Source: FEN-1219 sp963713355 (GTDB lineage Bacteria > Pseudomonadota > Gammaproteobacteria > Steroidobacterales > Rariloculaceae). From it: a stretch of DNA of 64,000 bases. The stretch covers positions 434,001-498,000 of the forward strand of contig CAVQLK010000008.1 of the NCBI GenBank assembly GCA_963713355.1. Reading direction: 5' to 3'. The notes under the pieces were generated by a model. It saw only the letters and a program-made list of their open reading frames with translations, made no database searches and had not been told where the DNA came from. The translations under genes and the position numbers were made by a program. Below are positions 8,107 through 16,164 of the stretch, piece after piece. The first letter of the stretch is position 1. Every line of letters begins with the position of its first letter.

Positions 8107-9303
8107 ATGCCGCTTCGCCGTGCCGTTCTAGGTGCGATCTTCGTCGTCGTGGCTTCGGCGAATGCCGAGGCGCAGCCTGCGATCCCGTCCGCTGCCGTCG
8201 TCGACGTGCAAGGCGGGCAGATCAGCGTCGTCACGGTCGCGACAGGGCTCGTCCACCCGTGGAGCATTGCGCTCTTGCCGCGCGATCGATCGATGCTCGT
8301 CGCCGAGCGCAACGGGCGCGTGCGGCTCATCGAAGACGGCAAGCTGGTCGCCGAGCCCGTGTGGTCGGCCGACGGCGTTGCGGCCGGCAACGAGCTGAAG
8401 TGGCTCACGCTGCATCCGAACTTCGAGTCGAACCGGCTCGTCTACTTCTCCTATCCGAAGGCCGGCGAGGCGGGCACGACGCTGGCCATCGCGCGCGGCC
8501 GATTCGACGGGCGGAAGCTCAACGACTTTCGAGAAATCTTCGTCGCCGACGCATGGGAAACCGGCGGCAACATGGGCGGCAAGATCCTGTTCGGCCCCGA
8601 CGAGACGCTCTACGTGACCGTCGGCGATCGCGATCGTCTATGCTGCACGGGCACCGAGGACAACAGCCTGCGCATGAAAGCGCAGGACTTGAGCAACCAC
8701 GTCGGCAAGACGCTGCGCATCCGCGACGACGGCACGGTGCCGCCCGACAATCCGTTCGTCGGCCGCGCGGGCGCCAAGCCCGAGATATTTACGTTGGGCC
8801 ATCGCAACGGTTACGGCCTCGCGTTCCATCCCGACACGGGCGAGCTGTGGCAAGCCGAGATCGGGCCGATGGGCGGCGACGAGGTCAACATCCTCCTGCC
8901 GGGGCACAATTACGGTTGGCCGCTCGTGTCGATGGGCCGTAATTACACCGGCTCGCTCGTCTCCGACCGGCCCTATCAGCGCGACGGCATGGACAACGCG
9001 CGGATGTTCTGGGTGCCGTCGATCAGCCCGTCGAGCCTGCTGTTCTACTCCGGCGAACGCTTCCCTCAGTGGCGCGGCAACATGTTCGTCGGCGCGCTGA
9101 ACGGCCAGAGCTTGCAGCGCGTCGCCTTCGGCCAGCCGTCGCAAGCGGAACGGCGCGAGCAAGTGCTGCGCTCGCTCGGTCTGCGCATTCGCGACGTGCA
9201 GCAGACGCGCGACGGTTTCATCTACGTCGCGACGGAGCTTCGGTTCGGCGGCGGCGAGGCTGACGGCACCATCGTGCGGCTCGAGCCGCTCGAAGGGTCG
9301 TAA
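8107..9303 (+). CDS. Periplasmic PQQ-dependent sugar dehydrogenase (GSDH/sorbosone dehydrogenase family)
   Basis: 398 residues from the ATG at 8107, which has a G-rich ribosome site 8 bases upstream. Residues 1-22 are a Sec signal peptide (MPLRRAVLGAIFVVVASANA). The mature part is a six-blade beta-propeller of the soluble glucose dehydrogenase/aldose sugar dehydrogenase type, with GLVHPWSIALLPRDRSMLVA, then GNMGGKILFGPDETLYVTVG and LGHRNGYGLAFHPDTGELW, and MGGDEVNIL. Known members oxidise aldoses in the periplasm with PQQ and pass electrons to the respiratory chain. The natural sugar is unknown. A monocistronic unit with its own promoter is likely, as it ends convergently 4 bases from yceH. 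Confidence 0.9.
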   Translation: MPLRRAVLGAIFVVVASANAEAQPAIPSAAVVDVQGGQISVVTVATGLVHPWSIALLPRDRSMLVAERNGRVRLIEDGKLVAEPVWSADGVAAGNELKWLTLHPNFESNRLVYFSYPKAGEAGTTLAIARGRFDGRKLNDFREIFVADAWETGGNMGGKILFGPDETLYVTVGDRDRLCCTGTEDNSLRMKAQDLSNHVGKTLRIRDDGTVPPDNPFVGRAGAKPEIFTLGHRNGYGLAFHPDTGELWQAEIGPMGGDEVNILLPGHNYGWPLVSMGRNYTGSLVSDRPYQRDGMDNARMFWVPSISPSSLLFYSGERFPQWRGNMFVGALNGQSLQRVAFGQPSQAERREQVLRSLGLRIRDVQQTRDGFIYVATELRFGGGEADGTIVRLEPLEGS

Positions 9304-9307
9304 TTGC

Positions 9308-9967
9308 CTACTGCGATCCGCCGCCGAGCGCCTGCTTCAGGGTGGCGAGATCCTCCTCGAGCTTCGCGACGCGAGCTTCGAGCGCTGCGAGCGCGCTGGA
9401 GCGCGGAGATGGCGCCTCGGCGACGTCGGAGGAAATGATCGACAAGGGTGCCGACTCGATCGGCCCCCCGAACAAATGCGCGTACGCGTGATCCTTGCGC
9501 CGCGGCTCGCGCGGCAAGCGCGCCACGAAAGGCCCGTCGGCTCGCGTCATCAGCGCATGAAGCGCGGCTTCAACCTCGGCCGAGTCCGCGAATTCGTGTA
9601 GCCTGCCGCTGTGTGCCTTGATCTCGCCAGGGGTCTGCGGCCCGCGCAGCAGCAACAAGCACACCACGGCGAACTCGGCCGGAGAAAATTTGATTTCCGC
9701 GAAGTGCGTGTTGCAGAAACGTTGCTGATACTTCTCGACGCGGCTGCCGAACTCCTGAGTCATCACGAGGCGTCTGGCGATGAGATCCTTGACGGTGCGC
9801 TCGACGACGCCTTGCTCCAGCGCCATGACAGGCTCGCGGCTCGACTTCTGATTGCAGGCGTTGACGAGCGCATTCAGTGACAGCGGGTATTGATCCGGCG
9901 TGATCACGGATTTCTCCATGAGGCAGCCGATGACGCGCGCTTCGTTCGCTGTGAGCTGGATATCCAA
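9308..9967 (-). CDS. yceH: UPF0502 protein YceH (DUF480)
   Basis: 219 residues matching the YceH family over their whole length: TANEARVIGCLMEKSVITPD, YPLSLNALVNACNQKSSREP and LLLLRGPQTPGEIKAHSGRL. The fold is two tandem winged-helix domains, followed here by a short Ala-rich tail with a coiled-coil-like end (ALAALEARVAKLEEDLATLK). The family is widespread in gammaproteobacteria and has no proven function. Nucleic-acid binding is suggested by the fold only. The gene stands alone. Confidence 0.92.
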   Translation of the reverse strand: MDIQLTANEARVIGCLMEKSVITPDQYPLSLNALVNACNQKSSREPVMALEQGVVERTVKDLIARRLVMTQEFGSRVEKYQQRFCNTHFAEIKFSPAEFAVVCLLLLRGPQTPGEIKAHSGRLHEFADSAEVEAALHALMTRADGPFVARLPREPRRKDHAYAHLFGGPIESAPLSIISSDVAEAPSPRSSALAALEARVAKLEEDLATLKQALGGGSQ

Positions 9968-10036
9968 GGAAGTCCTTCTGTTTGCAGTTCGGGCCGAGGG
10001 GTTCGATGTTATGAGATCGGCGGGCTGCGCCGCCAG

Positions 10037-10489
10037 CTAACGCGCGCGCCCGCGCATCAGAAATTTGTCGAGCTCGTTGGCGAAGGCTTGAATATCCGCC
10101 TTACCGAGCGCCGCCGGTCCGCGGGTCGTCTCGCCCGACGAGCGCAACGCATCCATGAAGTTTCGGCGTGCCAGATGATCCTGGACGTTGTTCGCCGTGT
10201 ACAACGTGCCTCGCGGGTTCAGCGCGAAGGCCTTCGCCGCCACGACTTGCGCCGCGAGCGGTACGTCTGCGGTGACGACGAGATCGCCGGCACCTAATGC
10301 GGCGAGTATGCGGGCATCGGCGACATCGAAACCGGCCTCGACCTGCTTCGACTCGATGAACTGCGACTTCGGCACTCGCAACGCATGGTTCGCTACGAAC
10401 ACCGTGCGGATCTGCACTCGTGCGGCGGCGCGGAAGAGGATTTCCTTGATCTGCGCAGGGCAGGCATCCGCATCGACCCAGACCACCAT
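10037..10489 (-). CDS. yaiI: UPF0178 protein YaiI (DUF188)
   Basis: 150 residues from the ATG at 10489 (MVVWVDADACPAQIKEILFR). The N-terminal VDADACP motif, the DxxI...GDLVVTADVPLA stretch and the C-terminal RRNFMDALRSSGETTRGP are the family signatures. The fold is PIN-like, with Asp residues that could bind metal, but no activity is established. A longer frame to 10543 lacks the family N-terminus and would overlap the preceding gene, whose stop lies 10 bases upstream. Probable co-transcription with that secreted-protein gene. Confidence 0.92.
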   Translation of the reverse strand: MVVWVDADACPAQIKEILFRAAARVQIRTVFVANHALRVPKSQFIESKQVEAGFDVADARILAALGAGDLVVTADVPLAAQVVAAKAFALNPRGTLYTANNVQDHLARRNFMDALRSSGETTRGPAALGKADIQAFANELDKFLMRGRAR

Positions 10490-10499
10490 GCGCGGTCGA

Positions 10500-11318
10500 T
10501 CAACGTGCGACGGGCTTGCCGTAGACCTCGATCCGCCCGACATTGACGAACCCGCCCCAGCCGTGGCCGCTGCCGGGCAGCAAGTCGGCGAAGCCGACCT
10601 CGTCGACGCGGCTCAGGTCGGGCGATGCCCAGGTCTGCCCGACGGTCACGACGCGCGAGATGTCGAGCGGCAGCCAGCGCACGGACGCGAGCGCGAACTC
10701 CGACTCGAGGAACAGCGTGGAATTCGCCGACGGCGCCCCTTCGCCATAGTCGCCGACGAACCAGTTGCCGTCCGCGAGCTTCACGATGGGGCGCACGAGG
10801 TGAAACCCGGAGGTGCGCGTCACCCAGCGAATGCGCGCGAGACCCGTGAGGTCGACGTAGCGCGTGCGGTCGCGCAGCGTCGCCGCGACGGCCGTCTGGC
10901 ACACGCCGGTCCACAAGTTTGGCGGGTCGGTCGCTTGACCGGCCGCGACGCGTTGCGGCGGCGGATTCTGGTTGTAGCCGGCGAGCTGCACGCACGACGG
11001 GCCGCCCCAGTCGCGCGCGATCGAGCGCGGCGGCGGGCTCGCGAGATAGCCGGGTACGCTGGCCGCGTCGGGATCGTAGAGCTTGAGCTCGAGCGCCGGA
11101 TTCGTGACGGCGGCGGCCGTGACACCGCCCTCAGGGACGAAGTCGGGGCCGGCGTCAGCAGGGCGCGTCAGTTGCCGCCATTCCTCTTTGAAGAACAGAG
11201 GAGGCAGGGCGGGCGGAGCCGCGGCTGCGGCCGGTGGCCGTTGCTGTGCGCCGACCCCTGTCGCGAGCAACGCGACGGCCGCAGCGATCGAGAACCCCAT
11301 CAGCTTTGCAAAAGACAT
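10500..11318 (-). CDS. Secreted protein of unknown function
   Basis: 272 residues from the ATG at 11318, which has GGGAGGGG just upstream. Residues 1-25 are a signal peptide (MSFAKLMGFSIAAAVALLAT...GVGAQ). A Pro/Ala-rich linker follows, and then a beta-rich domain with conserved-looking motifs (YVDLTGLARIRWVTRTSG; IVKLADGNWFVGDYGEG; WLPLDISRVVTVGQ; VNVGRIEVYGKPVAR). The last third reads like a galactose-binding-type beta-sandwich, as in lectin-like and glycan-active proteins, but no family is certain. It shares a divergent promoter region with the gene at 11464. Confidence 0.75.
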   Translation of the reverse strand: MSFAKLMGFSIAAAVALLATGVGAQQRPPAAAAAPPALPPLFFKEEWRQLTRPADAGPDFVPEGGVTAAAVTNPALELKLYDPDAASVPGYLASPPPRSIARDWGGPSCVQLAGYNQNPPPQRVAAGQATDPPNLWTGVCQTAVAATLRDRTRYVDLTGLARIRWVTRTSGFHLVRPIVKLADGNWFVGDYGEGAPSANSTLFLESEFALASVRWLPLDISRVVTVGQTWASPDLSRVDEVGFADLLPGSGHGWGGFVNVGRIEVYGKPVAR

Positions 11319-11410
11319 AGCCCCTCCCATGCATCTGCTCGCTCAGTGTACGACCTATCAGCTTGGAGGGGCTGAGGTTTCGCGGCATCCCCCCGCTTGA
11401 AGTTAGCTAT

Positions 11411-11442
11411 TTGGCTAAGTATATTTGCTTAGCTTTAAAGCT
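11411..11442 (+). promoter_or_regulatory. AT-rich promoter/operator of the ArsR-containing operon
   Basis: The only strongly AT-rich patch in this area. It holds GCTAAG/CTTAGC (11414-11419 and 11428-11433) and the perfect 12-bp palindrome AGCTTTAAAGCT (11431-11442). A plausible sigma-70 pair, TTGGCT (11411) and TTTAAA (11434) with 17-bp spacing, overlaps both. AT-rich dyads in a promoter are typical ArsR/SmtB sites, and an ArsR gene is the second gene of the operon. Confidence 0.5.
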
Positions 11443-11463
11443 AATTAAAAATCCGGAGGCGTC

Positions 11464-11793
11464 ATGGTCACTTCTCTGTGCATCTATCGCGTCAAGCCCG
11501 GCTCGGAGGCCGCGTTCAGAAAGCTGTTGGCCAAGCACTGGCCGACGTTGAAGCGTGTTGGGCTGGCGGCCGACGTGCCGTCGACGATCTACTTGGGCTC
11601 GGAAGGCGACAACCAGCCGATCTTCGTCGAGCTCTTGAGCTGGAGAGACGAGCACGGCGCCGAGCGCGCGCACGAGCTGCCCGATGTCATGGCCGTCTGG
11701 GAGCCGATGGGTAAGCTGTGCGAGGCGCGCGCTGGACGTCCGCCGATGGAGTTTCCGCTTGTCGAACCGATCGAAGTCCCCTTCGAGCGCTGA
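11464..11793 (+). CDS. Small dimeric alpha/beta-barrel (ABM/NIPSNAP-like) protein
   Basis: 109 residues, ATG behind a good GGAGG site. The start CIYRVKPGSEAAFRKLLAKH and the pattern strand-helix-strand-strand-helix-strand resemble ferredoxin-like dimeric alpha-beta-barrel proteins (antibiotic biosynthesis monooxygenase/EthD/NIPSNAP type). The remaining motif is PIFVELLSWRDE...HELPDVMAVWEPM. No catalytic residues can be named. It precedes an ArsR-type repressor gene and both follow one AT-rich operator, so its expression is probably controlled by that repressor. A role in handling a small toxic or reactive compound is inference. Confidence 0.8.
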   Translation: MVTSLCIYRVKPGSEAAFRKLLAKHWPTLKRVGLAADVPSTIYLGSEGDNQPIFVELLSWRDEHGAERAHELPDVMAVWEPMGKLCEARAGRPPMEFPLVEPIEVPFER

Positions 11794-11800
11794 CAAGCGG

Positions 11801-12094
11801 TTGGCCGACTACGACGCGGTGTTCGCGGCGCTCGACAATGCGGCGCGGCGGCAGATGCTCATGATTCTGCATTTTCGCGGCGACAGCATGACGGCCGGCG
11901 AGATCGCGGATCGGTTTTCGTGCTCGTGGCCGACGACGTCGCGGCATCTGCGCAAGCTCGAAAGCGCGGGCTTGGTCGAGGTCGAACGCGCCGGCCGCGA
12001 GTGGATTTACCGGCTCAGCCGCAGCCGCCTCGGCGTCGCGCGCGAGTGGCTCGCATGGTTCGACGCGCCGCCGCCGCGCGCAAAGAAGAGTTAG
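11801..12094 (+). CDS. ArsR family transcriptional repressor
   Basis: About 97 residues if the TTG at 11801 is used (LADYDAVFAALDNAARRQML). The frame is open back to an ATG at 11684, but that would overlap the preceding gene by 110 bases. The winged helix is clear: MTAGEIADRFSCSWPTTSRH, then LRKLESAGLVEVERAGREWI and YRLSR. No ArsR metal-binding CxC motif is present, so it likely senses an organic ligand or acts through oligomer state. It probably represses the operon through the palindromes at 11411-11442. Its stop overlaps that of bipA by sharing the tetramer TTAG. Confidence 0.8.
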   Translation: MADYDAVFAALDNAARRQMLMILHFRGDSMTAGEIADRFSCSWPTTSRHLRKLESAGLVEVERAGREWIYRLSRSRLGVAREWLAWFDAPPPRAKKS

Positions 12095-13920
12095 CCGTCC
12101 GCGGCCTTGCGCGACTCGCGCTTGCGCTCGTTCTCCGTGAGCAGCTTCTTGCGCAAGCGCACGCTCGCCGGCGTCACCTCGACGAGCTCGTCATCGTCGA
12201 TGAACTCGAGCGCCTGCTCGAGCGAGAACTTGATCGGCGGCGTGAGGATGATGTTCTCGTCGGCGCCGGCGGAGCGGATGTTCGTGAGCTTCTTGCCCTT
12301 CGTCGGATTCACCATGAGGTCGTTGTCGCGGCTGTGGATCCCGATGATCATGCCCTCGTAGACCTCGACGCCGTGGCCGATGAACAGCGAGCCGCGTTCC
12401 TGCAGGTCGAACAAGGTGTAGGCCACCGCCTTGCCTTGCACCATCGAGACGAGCGCGCCGTTGATGCGCTGGCCGATCTCGCCTTTCGCGCGCGGCGCGT
12501 AGCCGTCGAAGATGTGGTAGAGCAGGCCCGTCCCCGCAGTCGTCGTGAGGTACTCGGTGCGGAAGCCGATGAGGCCACGCGCTGGGATCCGATACTCGAG
12601 CCGTACGCGGCCACGGCCGTCGGGCATCATCGAGATGAGCTCGCCCTTGCGCTCGGCGAGGCGAGTCATCACGCCGCCCTGGTACTGCTCGCCGAAGTCC
12701 ACCGTGAGCTGCTCCCACGGCTCCTGAATCACGCCGTCGACGACGCGCTCGATCACTGCCGGCCGCGAGACCGCAAGCTCGTAGCCTTCGCGGCGCATGT
12801 TCTCGATCAGCACCGACAAGTGCAGCTCGCCGCGGCCGGAGACGCGAAACCTATCCGCATCGTCCGTTTCTTCGACACGCAGCGCGACGTTGTGCAGGAG
12901 CTCCTGCTCGAGGCGCGCGCGGATTTGACGGCTCGTGAGGTACTTGCCTTCCGAGCCTGCGAACGGCGACTTGTTGACCTGGAACGTCATCGTGATCGTC
13001 GGCTCGTCGACCTGCAGCGGCGGAAGGCCTTCTCCTTGCCCGCGCGCGCAAACGGTATCGGAGATCTTGAGGTCCTCGATGCCGCTGAATACGACGATGT
13101 CGCCTGCGCCGGCCTCCGCGATGGTCGTGCGCGTGAGCCCCTCGAAGCCGTAGAGCTCCATGAGCTGCGCATTGCGCTGCGTGCCGTCGCGCTGTACGAG
13201 CGTCACCGGCAGGTTGCGCTTGACGACGCCGCGGCTGATTCGGCCGATGCCCATGAGGCCCACGTACGAGTTGTAGTCGAGGCTCGAGACTTGCAGCTGC
13301 AACGGCCCTTCGAGCTCGACGGGCGGCGGCGGCACATTGTTGATGATGGCTTCGAACAGCGGCTGCATGTCGCCGTCGCGCGCAGCGGGATCGGTGGACG
13401 CGTACCCCTTCAAGGCGGAAGCGTAGATCACGGGAAAGTCGAGTTGCTTGTCGCTCGCCCCGAGCCGGTCGAAGAGATCGAATGTTTGGTCGAGCACCCA
13501 CTCGGCGCGTGAGCCTTCGCGATCGACCTTGTTGATGACGACGAGCGGCGTGAAGCCGTGCTGGAAAGCCTTGCTCGTGACGAAACGAGTTTGCGGCATC
13601 GGGCCGTCCACTGCGTCGACCAGCAACAGCACACCGTCGACCATTGAAAGCACGCGCTCGACCTCGCCGCCAAAGTCCGCGTGTCCCGGCGTGTCGACGA
13701 TATTGATTCGCCAGTCGCGCCAACCGATCGCCGTGTTCTTCGCGAGAATCGTGATGCCGCGCTCTTTCTCGATGTCGTTCGAGTCCATCGCGCGCTCGGG
13801 TATGACCACGCGCGCATCGAGAGAGCCGGCTTGACGCAGCAGCTTATCGACGAGGGTGGTCTTGCCGTGATCCACGTGCGCGATGATCGCGATGTTTCGC
13901 AGCCGTTCCTTGGGCAACAT
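12091..13920 (-). CDS. typA: Ribosome-associated translational GTPase TypA/BipA
   Basis: 609 residues, normal length for the family. GTPase motifs: G1 AHVDHGKT at residues 14-21, G2 region ERGITILAK, G3 VDTPGHADFGGEVERV, G4 VINKVD. Domains II, III, V and the C-terminal domain follow, the latter with RARVRLEYRIPARGLIGFRT-like sequence and the end ASVRLRKKLLTENERKR. BipA binds the ribosome at the elongation-factor site and supports ribosome assembly and growth at low temperature or under stress. It is a conserved single-copy housekeeping gene. No strong ribosome site precedes the ATG. Confidence 0.97.
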   Translation of the reverse strand: MLPKERLRNIAIIAHVDHGKTTLVDKLLRQAGSLDARVVIPERAMDSNDIEKERGITILAKNTAIGWRDWRINIVDTPGHADFGGEVERVLSMVDGVLLLVDAVDGPMPQTRFVTSKAFQHGFTPLVVINKVDREGSRAEWVLDQTFDLFDRLGASDKQLDFPVIYASALKGYASTDPAARDGDMQPLFEAIINNVPPPPVELEGPLQLQVSSLDYNSYVGLMGIGRISRGVVKRNLPVTLVQRDGTQRNAQLMELYGFEGLTRTTIAEAGAGDIVVFSGIEDLKISDTVCARGQGEGLPPLQVDEPTITMTFQVNKSPFAGSEGKYLTSRQIRARLEQELLHNVALRVEETDDADRFRVSGRGELHLSVLIENMRREGYELAVSRPAVIERVVDGVIQEPWEQLTVDFGEQYQGGVMTRLAERKGELISMMPDGRGRVRLEYRIPARGLIGFRTEYLTTTAGTGLLYHIFDGYAPRAKGEIGQRINGALVSMVQGKAVAYTLFDLQERGSLFIGHGVEVYEGMIIGIHSRDNDLMVNPTKGKKLTNIRSAGADENIILTPPIKFSLEQALEFIDDDELVEVTPASVRLRKKLLTENERKRESRKAADG

Positions 13921-14019
13921 GACGTGGGCCGGGGGAGGGGGGAGAGGGCGCGCATTATACGGCCATTTGCCAGAGAAACCAGGGCCTTGCCGCGCAAGAC
14001 GAGCATCCGGGGCGGCAAA

Positions 14020-14205
14020 TTACCCCCGAGGCCAGTAGTCGCTATCCGATTCCGACCCCGTCGCGCCCCGGCCTGAGCGAATCCACTTCATCAGGTCGGG
14101 GCAAAAAGCGACGACCATCGCGGCACCGACGCCGAAAAAGGTTCCGAGCGATAGCCACATGAGGTCCTGCAGAGACACGCGCGCACCAACGAGCAAGGGG
14201 CTCAT
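14020..14205 (-). CDS. Small putative single-span membrane protein
   Basis: 61 residues, ATG at 14205. Residues 14-35 (LMWLSLGTFFGVGAAMVVAF) form one hydrophobic helix, and the C-terminal 25 residues are polar (RSGRGATGSESDSDY). No family is recognised. Upstream only a weak AGGT-type site is seen. It could be a genuine small protein or a chance frame in GC-rich DNA. The alternative overlapping frame is Arg-rich and less protein-like. Confidence 0.4.
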   Translation of the reverse strand: MSPLLVGARVSLQDLMWLSLGTFFGVGAAMVVAFCPDLMKWIRSGRGATGSESDSDYWPRG

Positions 14206-14306
14206 CTAGGTACACGAATGGCGGCGAAAAAGGTTCCCGCACTTGCGCGCGCCGACTTGCAGAGCGGCCAGGCCCGGCTATTGCATGCAAAATGGGCTTG
14301 CGACGG

Positions 14307-14687
14307 CTATTCCCACGTTAGGGCCTCACTCGCAAACGACGAGCCCTTGGCTCGGACGACGCAGAAACGTTGCCCCGTCGGAGCCTCCATGACGTACCAC
14401 GTGTTGGTCTTCTGGACTCTCTTTGCGCCGAGCTGCTCGAGCCGCTGCACCTCGGCGTCGACGTCGTCCGTTTCGATATCCAAGTGGACACGGCTCGGAT
14501 GGGCAACCGACTGCACCTCGACGTGCAGTCGATCTTGCGTATCGACGAGCTGAACGTATTTATTTCCTTCGTCGCCGGGTAATCCGCGGACCTCCATTCC
14601 GAGCGCGCGACCCCAGAACGTTGCGGCCGACTTCAGATCGTCGGTCTTGCAGTCGATGATGAAACCGGCCAGGCGACTCTTGTGCAT
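14307..14687 (-). CDS. VOC/glyoxalase-fold protein
   Basis: 126 residues. ATG at 14687 has a GAGGGA ribosome site. The two beta-alpha-beta-beta-beta halves of the vicinal-oxygen-chelate fold are visible: AGFIIDCKTDDLKSAATFWG, then GMEVRG, and the second half HLDIETDDVDAEVQRLEQLG, then KRV...WYVMEAPTGQRFCVV. This is the glyoxalase-like (bleomycin resistance/dioxygenase) class of unknown substrate. A 12-bp palindrome lies upstream of the start. Confidence 0.85.
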   Translation of the reverse strand: MHKSRLAGFIIDCKTDDLKSAATFWGRALGMEVRGLPGDEGNKYVQLVDTQDRLHVEVQSVAHPSRVHLDIETDDVDAEVQRLEQLGAKRVQKTNTWYVMEAPTGQRFCVVRAKGSSFASEALTWE

Positions 14688-14739
14688 GTCAGTCCCTCGC
14701 GAGCGGAGCTTCGCTGACTAGAGCACCGCGCCGTAGGCG

Positions 14740-14751
14740 GGTCAATTGACC
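14740..14751. promoter_or_regulatory. Perfect 12-bp palindrome upstream of the VOC gene
   Basis: GGTCAATTGACC is fully self-complementary. It lies 53 bases before the VOC start and only 2 bases after the stop of the EamA gene. It is a possible operator; no T-run follows it on either strand. Confidence 0.35.
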
Positions 14752-14753
14752 TT

Positions 14754-15665
14754 CTAAGTGGCCGTAGTAGCGGCAACCTCGCGCGGCCGCCCGACGAGCG
14801 GTTGCAGCGACACGCCCGCGAGGATGATCGCGACGCCGAGGTAGAACTGCAGCGTTAGCTCGCGCTGCTCGCTGAGCAGCACCACTGCGAGCACGATCGT
14901 GTACACCGGCTCGAGATTGATCGCAAGCTGAGCAGAGAACGCGCTGATATGCCTAAGCGCAACGAACGACAGCGAGAACGGCAGCAATGTGCAGGCAATC
15001 GCCAGTACGACGAGCAAAATGGCGTCCTGCGACGACGGCCATTCTAGCAGCGGCCCCGCGAGGTCGGGCATGAGCGCGGGCAGCAGTGGTGCAATCGCGC
15101 TCAGCACGATGAACCCAGCGCCAAGCTCGAGCGCCGTCGCGGTCAGCGCCTCGCCGCGGTGCGCGAGCCGTTTGTTCAGCGAGCCGAACACGGCGACGAG
15201 GAGCGCGGATACGGCACCGACGATGACGCCGTCTCGCATTCCGGTCGGCACGCCGCCGACGACGAGCGCGACGCCGGGCAGCACGGCGAGACCAAGCAAG
15301 AGGTCGCGCGCCGAGAACCGCGTCCGCGTGAGCCACGGCTCGACGAGCGCCGTCAGAGGCGCCGCGAGCGCGATGCAGGTCGCGGCCACGGATGCGTTCG
15401 CGAGCTTGATCGCGCCGTAGAACGTCAGCCAGTGCAGCGCGACGAGAGCGCCGATGCCGGCGTAGGCGAGCCAGAGGCGCGCCGGCAGCACGCGCAGCGA
15501 GCGCAGCACGCTCGGCACGAGCGCGAGCGCAGCGACGACGATCAACATGCGCCACCACACCAGCGGTAGCGCGGCCAGCGAGATCAGCTTGCCCAGGATC
15601 GCCGTGAAGCCCCACAGCACTACGCAGAAGTGGATTTGCAGGGTCGCCGTCGTCGTGGGTTTCAT
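14754..15665 (-). CDS. EamA/DMT-family metabolite exporter
   Basis: 303 residues from the ATG at 15665 (MKPTTTATLQIHFCVVLWGF), giving the usual ten-helix, two-EamA-repeat layout of the drug/metabolite transporter superfamily. The first repeat begins with VVLWGFTAILGKLISLAALP, and the second repeat ends FSAQLAINLEPVYTIVLAVV, then LLSEQRELTLQFYLGVAIIL. The frame is open further to 15761 but that extension is not membrane-like and would place the start near the terminator at 15773. The substrate is unknown; DMT members export amino acids, nucleosides or small metabolites. Confidence 0.88.
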   Translation of the reverse strand: MKPTTTATLQIHFCVVLWGFTAILGKLISLAALPLVWWRMLIVVAALALVPSVLRSLRVLPARLWLAYAGIGALVALHWLTFYGAIKLANASVAATCIALAAPLTALVEPWLTRTRFSARDLLLGLAVLPGVALVVGGVPTGMRDGVIVGAVSALLVAVFGSLNKRLAHRGEALTATALELGAGFIVLSAIAPLLPALMPDLAGPLLEWPSSQDAILLVVLAIACTLLPFSLSFVALRHISAFSAQLAINLEPVYTIVLAVVLLSEQRELTLQFYLGVAIILAGVSLQPLVGRPREVAATTAT

Positions 15666-15772
15666 CGCGGCGGACTCTGATCTCGCGAGCACGTGCAGGT
15701 CAAGAAATGCGATCGGCGAACTCACCGCAAAATGCTCCTGCATTTGCGGCATGGCGGCCATCCATGGCCGCC

Positions 15773-15799
15773 AAAAAAAGGCCCCGCTGAAGCGGGGCC
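15773..15799 (-). terminator. Rho-independent terminator of the mini-lipoprotein gene
   Basis: On the minus strand an 8-bp perfect GC stem (GGCCCCGC/GCGGGGCC, loop TTCA) is followed directly by seven T residues. The polarity is only right for transcripts arriving from the right, that is from the small gene at 15840-15953, and it insulates the EamA gene beyond it. Confidence 0.88.
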
Positions 15800-15839
15800 A
15801 AATCCTATCCTCCCTATGCAGACGTTGGGCCGGCAGGCC

Positions 15840-15953
15840 CTAGAAGTTCACTGTGGTCGTATTCCCTAGAATCTCGATCGGATTGGAACATCCCACGAGC
15901 GCCAAGACCGCGAAGGCGCACCCCGTACGACCGAGCATCCACTTATCGTTCAC
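15840..15953 (-). CDS. 37-residue mini-lipoprotein
   Basis: A very short frame: GTG at 15953, TAG at 15840-15842. The N-terminus is a signal peptide with positive start (MNDKWMLGRTG), hydrophobic core (CAFAVLALV) and a lipobox LVGC ending at Cys22. The mature peptide would be only 16 residues (CSNPIEILGNTTTVNF). GAGAG precedes the GTG and a textbook terminator follows 40 bases after the stop, so this is a complete transcription unit rather than a chance frame. Its upstream region carries a GGAAC-N17-CGTGT motif matching that of the divergent ECF sigma gene. No family is recognised; the size and lipid anchor recall entericidin-like or other tiny lipoproteins, but without sequence match. Confidence 0.7.
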   Translation of the reverse strand: MNDKWMLGRTGCAFAVLALVGCSNPIEILGNTTTVNF

Positions 15954-16005
15954 TCTCAAAGGTTCCCCGGCGCCTAAACGGCGCTAAACATTCTCCGATA
16001 GGCTT

Positions 16006-16032
16006 ACACGTGCCAGCGGTGCACCATGTTCC
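16006..16032 (-). promoter_or_regulatory. ECF-type promoter of the mini-lipoprotein gene
   Basis: On the minus strand GGAAC (16032-16028) and CGTGT (16010-16006) are separated by 17 bases. The pair matches the one upstream of the ECF sigma gene on the other strand. GGAAC is the classical -35 core of many ECF sigma factors. Confidence 0.5.
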
Positions 16033-16101
16033 GTTGAATTGACATAATTCGTGCCGCTTGGCTGGCCGCGGCTAAAAATGCGGCGCAAGGCGTGGGGAAG
16101 G

Positions 16102-16128
16102 GGAACGAAACCCCGCGTCATCCGTGTT
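16102..16128 (+). promoter_or_regulatory. ECF-type promoter of the sigma/anti-sigma operon
   Basis: GGAAC (16102-16106) and CGTGTT (16123-16128) are separated by 16 bases, 36 bases upstream of the sigma start. The likeness to the divergent motif at 16006-16032 suggests autoregulation by the encoded sigma factor (inference). Confidence 0.5.
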
Positions 16129-16164
16129 GGTAGTAGGCCCGTTGGGGCACTGGATAGTCACCGC

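Noticed and set aside
11920..13512. 530-residue open frame antisense to bipA
   Set aside because: Mirror frame of a highly conserved GTPase in GC-rich DNA; composition is Arg/Ala/Leu-rich with no motif.
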